DNA from: DATKKX01 sp035542775
GTDB taxonomy: Bacteria; Planctomycetota; Phycisphaerae; UBA1845; UTPLA1
Direction of reading: 5' to 3'
Assembly (NCBI GenBank): GCA_035542775.1
Contig: DATKKX010000500.1
Span: forward strand, 1-12,175
DNA length: 12,175 bases
In this document: piece by piece, positions 1-5,317 of the stretch
How positions within the stretch are numbered: the stretch's first letter is position 1
How the letters are laid out: each line of letters starts with the position of its first letter
The notes under the pieces: generated by a model
What the model was told of the DNA's origin: nothing
What the model saw: only the letters and a program-made list of their open reading frames with translations
The model's database searches: none
Translations under genes and position numbers: made by a program

Positions 1-153
1 GTACGGAGAGAGCGAGTTGATATTCGTGTATGGCCCAGCAGGCGCGAGGATCTCGGCCTTGTCAGCGCGGACATCATAGAACAGGTTCAACTGGGCATTG
101 GCCACGCTCGCCACGCAAGCGACCAACACCAATCCTAACAACATCTTTCTCAT
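1..153 (-). CDS. Secreted protein of unknown function, N-terminal part only
   Basis: The reading frame starts at ATG 153 (minus) and stays open to the window edge, giving 51 residues; the rest lies outside. Residues 1-20 form a classical Sec signal peptide: MRK charged start, hydrophobic core LLGLVLVACVASV, and an A-N-A cleavage site before Gln21. The mature part begins QLNLFYDVRADKAEI, which I do not recognise as a domain. Short secreted proteins with such a start are common in planctomycetes, often as PEP-CTERM or cell-surface proteins, but the C-terminus that would show a sorting signal is not visible. A purine-rich ribosome site (AGGAG, 8 nt before the ATG, with GGAGG a few bases further up) supports the start. 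Transcription probably begins near 440 from a strong promoter, leaving a structured leader of about 290 nt. Export is well supported; function is unknown. Confidence 0.8.
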   Translation of the reverse strand, partial: MRKMLLGLVLVACVASVANAQLNLFYDVRADKAEILAPAGPYTNINSLSPY

Positions 154-440
154 TGCTTGAGCTCCTTCCTCCACGATAGGTGGAGATCCCTGATTCCCCG
201 AAGCATGGCTCACATTGCCGCTTCGGTTTGGGGCCGTTGCCTACCGGGGCGTCGGGCCACCCATCCCAACAGCACTTTGTTTTACTTCGCTGACCGGGAC
301 CATCCCGATCCCCGAAGCCCACGCGAGTCTGCCCGGAAGTAACAAACTGCGCGTCGAACGAAGGTGAACTCACCAGCACTGAGCATAGAACCGGAAGAAC
401 CTACGCTAGACTGGATCGCTCTCCCTCCTATCCATTCCCT
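154..440 (-). promoter_or_regulatory. Long structured 5' leader of the secreted-protein gene, possible cis-regulatory RNA
   Basis: Read on the minus strand, this untranslated leader of about 287 nt contains several helices I can pair by eye. P1 is TTTG-TTACTTC (346-336) with GAAGTAA-AA-CAAA (288-276), 11 bp with a two-A bulge. It encloses a short CGGGA/TCCCG hairpin (307-295). P2 is GCTGTTG (273-267) with CAACGGC (239-233), 7 bp including one G-U pair. P3 is CCGAAGC (226-220) with GCTTCGG (204-198), and inside it a GGC/GCC helix closes the loop AATGTGA. There is no U-tract, so control, if any, would be on translation or stability. I could not match it to a riboswitch class; a few short stretches recall cyclic-di-GMP-I motifs, but the match is not convincing. 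Confidence 0.5.
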
Positions 441-446
441 GGTACT

Positions 447-475
447 ATACTACCGAAAACCTGCGGGTCTGTCAA
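447..475 (-). promoter_or_regulatory. Sigma70-type promoter for the secreted-protein gene
   Basis: On the minus strand the sequence reads TTGACA (475-470), a 17-nt spacer, then TAGTAT (452-447). The -35 box is a perfect match to consensus, the -10 box fits the TAnnnT rule, and the spacing is ideal. Transcription would start near 440. This is the best-looking promoter in the window and the main evidence that the long leader downstream is transcribed. Confidence 0.72.
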
Positions 476-815
476 TCCTTTGACCCCATGGAACTTGGCG
501 CTCTTGCATTCGCCGCATCCCATCGGCGGCCGCCCGGCATTGTCTCTCCTGCTTAACCTGCCGCAGCGGGCTCGGATTGACCGCCGGCTTAACGGTAACA
601 CCGTACCAGCACTCGCACTCAATGGAAGACGTTTATGAGCTCTCGCCGGCCACCGCCGCGGCAAACTGCCACAACAAGCGCCGGGGCTCCCACGCTCCGA
701 CAACTATCTTACACCGACCGGGGCTGCGTTTTCAAGGTTTAAGAAGGCTAAAAAAGCTGAATTTCGGCCGACATGACGGCGGGGACGAATACATCTAATG
801 GCTTATGGAATATGG
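476..815. other. Intergenic DNA with no convincing gene
   Basis: I see no protein gene here on either strand. The open frames lack ribosome sites and have the mixed composition of chance frames. No clear plus-strand promoter is visible for the RNA that appears to end at 908. A TTGACC at 577-582 has no -10 at a usable distance, and the A-rich stretch 731-757 lacks a good hexamer pair. Confidence 0.5.
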
Positions 816-908
816 ACTTAAGCTTGGTGGCCTGCGGTTGTGCCGCGGGCAAGCGCAGAATTAACGGCCTTATCAGCCCAGCTCCACTGGGTGCGGGCCG
901 TTTTTTTT
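816..908 (+). ncRNA. Candidate 3' end of an unidentified small RNA
   Basis: A bulged hairpin stands just before a strong terminator, with no protein gene upstream on this strand. The lower stem is GCTTG (822-826) with CAAGC (850-854). A four-base bulge GTGG (827-830) follows. The upper stem is CCTGCGG (831-837) with CCGCGGG (843-849), closed by the loop TTGTG. A few bases later the intrinsic terminator 864-908 begins. I looked for tmRNA, SRP RNA, RNase P RNA and 6S RNA signatures and did not find them. The 5' end is unknown and may lie anywhere from about 580 to 815. It could instead be the trailing end of antisense or leader transcription. Confidence 0.4.
864..908 (+). terminator. Strong rho-independent terminator
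   Basis: The outer stem ACGGCC (864-869) pairs with GGCCGT (896-901). An inner stem CCCAG (877-881) pairs with CTGGG (887-891) around the loop CTCCA. Eight consecutive T residues (901-908) follow directly. On the minus strand there is no equivalent U-run, so it acts on plus-strand transcripts and does not serve pdxB, which ends at 944 facing it. As no plus-strand protein gene precedes it, it implies a non-coding transcript. Confidence 0.75.
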
Positions 909-943
909 GTCCGCTAAGGCACCTACGGCCGACGCCGGGACTT

Positions 944-2128
944 TCAACCGGCAAACCCCACTTCGTGCAGGAATCGCCGGGCCGGATGAGCCGCGGCAAG
1001 GCCCACGGGGCGATGGGCGCCGAATTCCCGGCGGCCGGCACAGGCGCGCCGAATTTCATCGAAAGCGGCAATACCGGCGGCGCCCCGGAGCCTGACGTCG
1101 ACGGCCTCGATATCGCATGCCCGCAGCACCACGTCCGTCACGGCGAGTCGCCATGGCCCGCCTGCTGCCACGGTAATGTCACTGATCGCGTTGCCGCCGC
1201 CATGCATGCCGAGTGGGCGCAAGTCTGAAGGCTGCCTGCGATCCGCCGGCAACGAGCCCGCGCCGGCGGCGAACCGCGCCAGGGCGTCGAAGATCATCGT
1301 CACCGCGCGCTGCCGCGACTCCACCGAATAGCCGGCAACATGCGGCGTGGCGATGTCGACGCGACGGACCAACTCGGGGTCGATGGCGGGCTCGTTGCGC
1401 CATACGTCCAGCACCACGGCGGCCAGGCGGCCGGCGTCAATGGAGGCAAGCAGATGGTCCTCCCGGACCACGTCCCCGCGCGACGTATTGATGAGAATCG
1501 CCCCTGTTTTCAGGGCTGCGAGCCACTTGGTGTCGACCATGCCGCAGGTGCGGTCGGCGCCTTCGTGCGTGAGCGGCACATGCAGCGTAACGATGTCGGC
1601 GGCGCCGGCGAGGTGCTCGAAGGGGACGTAATCCACAGGCGAGGAGGAGGGCTGAGGGCTCGCGGCCGCGTGCAGGCGTTGTAACGGTGGGTCGCATCTG
1701 AGTACCTGCATGCCGAGGGCTTGGGCCCATCGGGCGATGATCGAGCCGATGCGTCCGACGCCGATCACGCCGAGGACCCTGGCGCCAAGGTCGAACTGTC
1801 TCCGCCGGGCCAGCGCCAGCAGGGCCGCCAGCACATATTCCGCGACAGGCACTGAATTGCAGCCCGCGGCGGAGGCAACGGTGATGCCCCGGCTGAGCAG
1901 CCAGGAGGTGTCAAGGTGATCCATGCCGGTCGTGACCGTGCCGACAAAACGGACGCGCGAGCCAGCGAGCAGGGCCGCGTCGACCCGGGTGACCGACCGG
2001 ACGACGAGCGCATCGGCGTCGGCGAAGGCGGCCGATCGGATGGCGCGCCCGGAGAAGGTCGCGACCCGCCCCAGCCGGCTGAAGGTTTCACGGCCGCCGG
2101 GGATGTCCTCGTCGACGAATATCAACAT
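944..2128 (-). CDS. pdxB: Erythronate-4-phosphate dehydrogenase PdxB
   Basis: PdxB oxidises 4-phospho-D-erythronate to 2-oxo-3-hydroxy-4-phosphobutanoate in the cytoplasm, the second step of the DXP-dependent pyridoxal phosphate route. The 394-residue protein resembles the E. coli enzyme (378 aa) throughout: start LIFVDEDIPGGRETFSRLG, ADADALVVRSVTRV near residue 37, and FVGTVTTGMDHLD near 61. The NAD-binding loop is G123-V-G125-R-I-G128. The D-hydroxyacid dehydrogenase catalytic residues are R217 (NTSRGDVV), E246 (DVWRNEP) and H263 (TPHVAGYS). The PdxB-specific C-terminal dimerisation region is present (FDEIRRACAGRREF near the end), which separates it from SerA or generic 2-hydroxyacid dehydrogenases. 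An insertion rich in Ala, Ser and Pro (about 152-164) follows the Rossmann strand. No Shine-Dalgarno precedes ATG 2128; a -10-like TAGAAT ends 6 nt upstream, so the mRNA may be leaderless. It stands alone and diverges from the gene at 2165. Confidence 0.93.
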   Translation of the reverse strand: MLIFVDEDIPGGRETFSRLGRVATFSGRAIRSAAFADADALVVRSVTRVDAALLAGSRVRFVGTVTTGMDHLDTSWLLSRGITVASAAGCNSVPVAEYVLAALLALARRRQFDLGARVLGVIGVGRIGSIIARWAQALGMQVLRCDPPLQRLHAAASPQPSSSPVDYVPFEHLAGAADIVTLHVPLTHEGADRTCGMVDTKWLAALKTGAILINTSRGDVVREDHLLASIDAGRLAAVVLDVWRNEPAIDPELVRRVDIATPHVAGYSVESRQRAVTMIFDALARFAAGAGSLPADRRQPSDLRPLGMHGGGNAISDITVAAGGPWRLAVTDVVLRACDIEAVDVRLRGAAGIAAFDEIRRACAGRREFGAHRPVGLAAAHPARRFLHEVGFAG

Positions 2129-2164
2129 GGACGCATTCTAGCCGTTTCCGGCTATGATGCCGCC
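2129..2164. promoter_or_regulatory. Divergent, probably leaderless promoter pair with a central palindrome
   Basis: This 36-bp spacer separates the start codons of pdxB (minus) and the DUF1572-like gene (plus). On the plus strand TATGAT (2153-2158) is followed by GCCGCC and then ATG 2165. On the minus strand TAGAAT (2140-2135) is followed by GCGTCC and then ATG 2128. Both boxes fit TAnnnT and both are exactly 6 nt from the ATG, so transcription would start at or next to the A of the start codon. Neither gene has a Shine-Dalgarno, which agrees. A perfect inverted repeat TAGCCG-TTTC-CGGCTA (2139-2154) lies between and overlaps both boxes, so it could be an operator. The -35 regions are poor on both sides. 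Confidence 0.5.
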
Positions 2165-2692
2165 ATGAACGACGAAAACCTGCATTCCATCGTGATCGCC
2201 GGCGCGATTGAAAAGCTGCGCGATCACATGGCCCAGATTGAGCGGTGCGTGGGGCTGTTGAATGACGAGCAACTGTGGTTTCGGCCGAACCAGTCGAGCA
2301 ACAGCGTCGCCAACCTGCTGCTGCACCTGCGGGGCAATATGGGCCAGTGGATGCTGGGCGGCCTCGGCGGGCGGCCTTTCGAGCGTCATCGCCAAGCCGA
2401 GTTCGATGCCCGGGATGCCGGCACCGGCAAGCAGCCGCTGGCGCCCTTGCAGAACATGGTCGAAACCGTCTGCGAGCTACTGCAGATTCTGCCCGACGGC
2501 GGCCTGGTGCAACGTTATCTGATCCAGGGCTACACCGTGACGGGGGCTTCCGCGCTCATGCACGTGGTCGAGCACTTCGCCTTTCATACCGGGCAGATTG
2601 TGACGACGACCAAGTGGCTGCGGGATGTCGACGTGAGCCTATACGACAAAGATGGGCACCGCCGCGACGGCCGACTAAGCGGGACGCCGTGA
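2165..2692 (+). CDS. DUF1572/DinB-like four-helix protein
   Basis: This 175-residue protein looks like a DinB/YfiT-like metal-binding four-helix bundle, most like the DUF1572 branch. The first long helix carries AIEKLRDHMAQIERCVGLL, followed by L-W-F-R-P-N. The segment SVANLLLHLRGNMGQW carries His54, and HVVEHFAFHTGQI carries His133, His137 and His141. His54, His137 and His141 are the expected metal triad of the superfamily. Known members include thiol transferases and DNA-damage-induced proteins, but the substrate of this branch is unknown. The frame is open well upstream, but that part lies antisense to pdxB and lacks the family pattern, so I chose ATG 2165. It has no Shine-Dalgarno and a TATGAT box 6 nt upstream. 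It converges on a small minus-strand gene 11 nt downstream. Confidence 0.8.
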   Translation: MNDENLHSIVIAGAIEKLRDHMAQIERCVGLLNDEQLWFRPNQSSNSVANLLLHLRGNMGQWMLGGLGGRPFERHRQAEFDARDAGTGKQPLAPLQNMVETVCELLQILPDGGLVQRYLIQGYTVTGASALMHVVEHFAFHTGQIVTTTKWLRDVDVSLYDKDGHRRDGRLSGTP

Positions 2693-2703
2693 GAGCTCCA
2701 CGT

Positions 2704-2883
2704 TTATTGCGCAGGCAGGATGAACGAAAAGAAGCCGGTCAGGACTTGCTGCATCAGCAGGAACAAGGTGCTGAAGACGATGTTCAGGATCTGAATGGCG
2801 ATGTTGGCGAAGTCGGTCTTGTACACCTCTGCGGGCGTCAGCGTGCCCGTGGTTCCTGTTGTTGTCTGTGCCAATAAGAACAT
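2704..2883 (-). CDS. Small single-span membrane protein, 59 residues, unknown function
   Basis: The frame runs from ATG 2883 to TAA 2704 on the minus strand. The N-terminal 16 residues are rich in Thr and Gly (QTTTGTTGTLT), followed by the polar PAEVYKTDFAN. A long hydrophobic helix occupies residues 28-57 (IAIQILNIVFSTL, FLLMQQVLTG, FFSFILPAQ). A GAGGG ribosome site 4 nt before the ATG supports the start, and the pattern of charged, then membrane, then short tail is not what a chance frame gives. The topology would be one membrane span with the C-terminus almost inside the membrane. I do not recognise the family. It could be a small secreted or membrane peptide conserved in relatives, a holin-like peptide or a toxin-like peptide; nothing here decides. 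A weak -10-like TATGAT lies upstream at 2952-2947 without a matching -35. Confidence 0.6.
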   Translation of the reverse strand: MFLLAQTTTGTTGTLTPAEVYKTDFANIAIQILNIVFSTLFLLMQQVLTGFFSFILPAQ

Positions 2884-3051
2884 ATGTCCCTCGATTCCAT
2901 GCTCCCGGCTTCGAGCCCACCCGTGGGCCTCATCCTCCCCTGCCAGATCATACCCAGGTCCGCCGCGGGCAGTTGCGGCCGTCTTGCGCGGGCGGCCGGT
3001 TTTCAGCCGTTGCAGAACTTGTGCGTAATTCGGGGCTCGTCTGTCGCAGCC

Positions 3052-3070
3052 ATGCCCGGCATCTTATAAT
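3052..3070 (+). promoter_or_regulatory. Promoter -10 box of the mqnA-mqnC operon with an adjacent dyad
   Basis: TATAAT (3065-3070) is a perfect -10 hexamer, placing the transcription start near 3077, about 33-39 nt before mqnA. No good -35 is visible at 16-18 nt. A perfect short dyad ATGCC-C-GGCAT (3052-3062) ends two bases before the box and occupies the spacer, a place where a regulator could bind. The dyad is short enough to be chance. Confidence 0.5.
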
Positions 3071-3115
3071 CCGACCGTCAGACAGGGCTCCTGACAGGAC
3101 ATCGGCGGCTTGACC

Positions 3116-3982
3116 ATGGCTTCGAGAGAGACAATTCCAACCGAAGATAACCGATTGGCGGTTTGTAACGCGGGTGTGGTTTCTTTTCTGAACGCCCGCC
3201 CGCTCTGGAAATTCCTCGCCGGCCGCGACGGGCTCACCATAATGCCCAGCGTTCCATCCGGCCTGGCCCGGATGCTGGCGGACGGCCGATGCGACATCGC
3301 CCTGCTGCCGGTGGTGGATTACTGGCGAGCCCGGCGGCGGCTCACCCGGGTCTCGAACGCCTGCATCGCCAGCGACGGGGAGACCATGACGGTCCGGGTC
3401 TTTTCCAAGACGCCGCCCGAGCGTCTCGAGCGCCTACAGATCGATGCCGATTCGCATACGTCGGTCGTGCTGGCCCAGTTGCTGTGGCTGGAGCGATACC
3501 GACGCGAGCTGGAACTGGTGCCCTGGAGGGCGGCGCGGCGGGAGTCGCACCCGGCATTGGGTCCGCCGGGGCTTAGTGGGCCCGGGACGGCGAGCGGCCG
3601 GACCAAGACCTCGTTTGAAGGCGTGGAAGCCGTCCTCCTGATCGGCGACAAGGTGATCGGTAACGCCCCGGAGGGTTATCCGTTCGAGATTGATCTGGGC
3701 GCGGCCTGGAAAGAGCTGACCGGGCTGCCGTTCGTCTTCGCCGCGTGGTATGGGAGCAAAGAGAAGGATCACGCCGCCGCAGCCCGCATGCTCGAGGAGG
3801 CCCGCGATGCCGGCGTGGCCATCGCCGAGCAGATCGCCGAGGAAGAGGCCCCGCAACGAGGCTGGCCGCGGGATGTCGCGGTGAGGTATCTCTGCGAGAA
3901 AATGCGGTACACGCTCACGGAGGCCATGCGGGCCGGGATGGACCGCTTCTTCAGCATGGCCTACGAGCGCGGGCTGCTGTAA
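3116..3982 (+). CDS. mqnA: Chorismate dehydratase MqnA (futalosine pathway)
   Basis: MqnA dehydrates chorismate to 3-enolpyruvylbenzoate, the committed step of the futalosine route to menaquinone, in the cytoplasm. The 288-residue product has the periplasmic-binding-protein-like fold of the family. Visible family features are VVSFLNARPL near residue 22, PSGLARMLADGRCDIALLPVVDY (about 46-68), then IASDGETMTVRVFSKTPP, DADSHTSVVLAQLLW (about 110-124), AVLLIGDKVI and a C-terminal TGLPFVFAAWYG. A Pro/Gly-rich insertion (residues about 141-166, containing PALGPPGLSGPG) separates the first lobe from the DKVI strand. The start is uncertain: ATG 3116 is usual, but an in-frame TTG at 3110 has better spacing to the weak AGGA at 3096-3099. 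The stop overlaps the mqnC start in TAATG, so the two are translationally coupled. Confidence 0.92.
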   Translation: MASRETIPTEDNRLAVCNAGVVSFLNARPLWKFLAGRDGLTIMPSVPSGLARMLADGRCDIALLPVVDYWRARRRLTRVSNACIASDGETMTVRVFSKTPPERLERLQIDADSHTSVVLAQLLWLERYRRELELVPWRAARRESHPALGPPGLSGPGTASGRTKTSFEGVEAVLLIGDKVIGNAPEGYPFEIDLGAAWKELTGLPFVFAAWYGSKEKDHAAAARMLEEARDAGVAIAEQIAEEEAPQRGWPRDVAVRYLCEKMRYTLTEAMRAGMDRFFSMAYERGLL

Positions 3983-5196
3983 TGACCGGATCGGCCGAGA
4001 GCACGTCGGGCGGCCGTCTTTCGCGGCGGGATCTTCGAGACCTGTACCTCTCCAAGTCGATTCACGCCCTCGGCCGCATGGCGCTCGAAACGTGCCAGCG
4101 CCTTCACCCCGAGGACTATCGCACCTACGTCGTGGACCGGAACATCAACTACGCCAACTGGTGCACGGCGCGATGCATCTTCTGCAACTTCAAGGCCGAC
4201 CCGCCGGACATCCCGACGAGGCGGAGCGGCCTGCCTGCCGGGTATACGCTCACGTTCGAGGAAATCGGCCGAAAGATCGAGGAATTGCTGGCCATCGGGG
4301 GGACGCAGGTTCTCATGCAAGGCGGCCTGGTCCCGGCCGACGGCCCGGTCGGCCTGCCGTTCGAGTGGTACCTGGACCTGATGCGATTCATCAGGAAGAA
4401 CTACCCGAAGATCCACGTTCACGCGTTCAGCCCGCCGGAGATATTCGCGTTCCACCGCGTCTATGGCATGACGATCGGCGAGGTGCTGGCCCGGCTGCAG
4501 GAAGCCGGGCTGGAAAGCGTGCCGGGCGGCGGCGGCGAGATCCTTTCCGACCGCGTGCGGAGGAAAATCGGCATTGGCAAGGCCATGACCGCCGATTGGC
4601 TGGAGGTAATGCGGCAATGCCACCTCCTCGGCATGCGCACGAGCTGCACGATGATGTTCGGGCACATTGAGACACTCGACGAGAGGCTTCAGCACCTGGA
4701 GCTGTTGCGAGAATTGCAGGACGAGTCAATGGGGCGGAACAACGGCGGCGGTTTCGGGGCGTTTATCTGCTGGCCTTTCCAGCCCGCGGGCACGCCGCTC
4801 GGCAGGATGAAGCGGCTGCCATGGCAGGGATCAACGCAGGAGGAGGACAAGGCTCCGGTAGGCTCGAACGCCGAAGTGGAGACGCGACCACTGAACGACG
4901 GCGAGCACCTTCTCCTGGCCGACGCACACGAGTACCTGACGATGCTGGCGATCAGCCGGCTGGCTTTGGACAACATTCCGAATATCCAGTCAAGCTGGGT
5001 GACGATGGGGCCCAAGATCGGGCAGCTTGCCCTTTTTTTCGGGGCCAATGACATGGGTTCGGTGATGATGGAGGAGAACGTGGTCAGCGCCGCGGGTACG
5101 AGCTTTCGGCTGAACGAGGACGAAATCCGCAGGCTCATCGCGGACGCCGGCTGGCGGCCGCAGAAACGCGATTATTATTACCGGCCGATTGATTGA
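3982..5196 (+). CDS. mqnC: Cyclic dehypoxanthinyl futalosine synthase MqnC (radical SAM)
   Basis: MqnC cyclises dehypoxanthine futalosine by a radical S-adenosylmethionine mechanism in menaquinone synthesis. The 404-residue protein has the 4Fe-4S cluster motif C61-x3-C65-x2-C68 within NWCTARCIFCNF. The MqnC-type segments follow: TQVLMQGGL, then EWYLDLMRFI, IHVHAFSPPEI, GGGGEILSDRVRRKIG, SCTMMFGHIET and LALDNIPNIQSSW. These fit MqnC better than its paralogue MqnE, whose matching segments differ around GGL and HAFSPPEI. An extra polar segment of about 34 residues (about 276-309, K/E/D/P-rich) precedes EYLTMLAISRL and is not in the compact family members I know. The ATG overlaps the mqnA stop by one base, so the start is well fixed. 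MqnB, MqnD and MqnE are not in the window. Confidence 0.93.
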   Translation: MTGSAESTSGGRLSRRDLRDLYLSKSIHALGRMALETCQRLHPEDYRTYVVDRNINYANWCTARCIFCNFKADPPDIPTRRSGLPAGYTLTFEEIGRKIEELLAIGGTQVLMQGGLVPADGPVGLPFEWYLDLMRFIRKNYPKIHVHAFSPPEIFAFHRVYGMTIGEVLARLQEAGLESVPGGGGEILSDRVRRKIGIGKAMTADWLEVMRQCHLLGMRTSCTMMFGHIETLDERLQHLELLRELQDESMGRNNGGGFGAFICWPFQPAGTPLGRMKRLPWQGSTQEEDKAPVGSNAEVETRPLNDGEHLLLADAHEYLTMLAISRLALDNIPNIQSSWVTMGPKIGQLALFFGANDMGSVMMEENVVSAAGTSFRLNEDEIRRLIADAGWRPQKRDYYYRPID

Positions 5197-5225
5197 GACG
5201 TAGGTGGGACGGCCTCTTTCTGAAT

Positions 5226-5255
5226 TTGCCCGGCGCCGGCGCTCGGCCTTACGAT
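5226..5255 (+). promoter_or_regulatory. Weak candidate promoter for the TMTC-like gene
   Basis: TTGCCC (5226-5231) and TACGAT (5250-5255) are 18 nt apart and match the sigma70 consensus at four positions each. Transcription would start about 55 nt before the ATG at 5318. The 121-nt gap after mqnC and the strong ribosome site GGAGG (5305-5309) suggest an independent unit, but read-through from mqnC is possible, as no terminator is seen. Confidence 0.3.
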
Positions 5256-5317
5256 GGCGCACCCGTCGATAGGTCGAACGCCGGCTGCGTGCAGCCTCTT
5301 GTGGGGAGGTCCTGGGG

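Noticed and set aside
154..300. Possible cyclic-di-GMP-I or cobalamin riboswitch
   Set aside because: Only short stretches (such as CCGGTAGGC and CAAAG) recall the cyclic-di-GMP-I consensus, and the tetraloop-receptor arrangement is not evident; no B12-box is present. Kept only as an unassigned structured leader.
74..379. Minus-strand open frame of 101 codons through the leader of the secreted-protein gene
   Set aside because: It overlaps the signal-peptide frame in another register, has no ribosome site and shows no protein-like pattern; the ATG at 153 with a good ribosome site is the better choice.
577..798. Plus-strand frame of 73 codons starting at TTG
   Set aside because: Rare start codon without a ribosome site and a composition typical of a chance frame; the RNA hairpins beyond it do not require it.
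1916..2164. N-terminal extension of the DUF1572-like protein
   Set aside because: This stretch is antisense to the conserved pdxB N-terminus; family resemblance begins only after ATG 2165.
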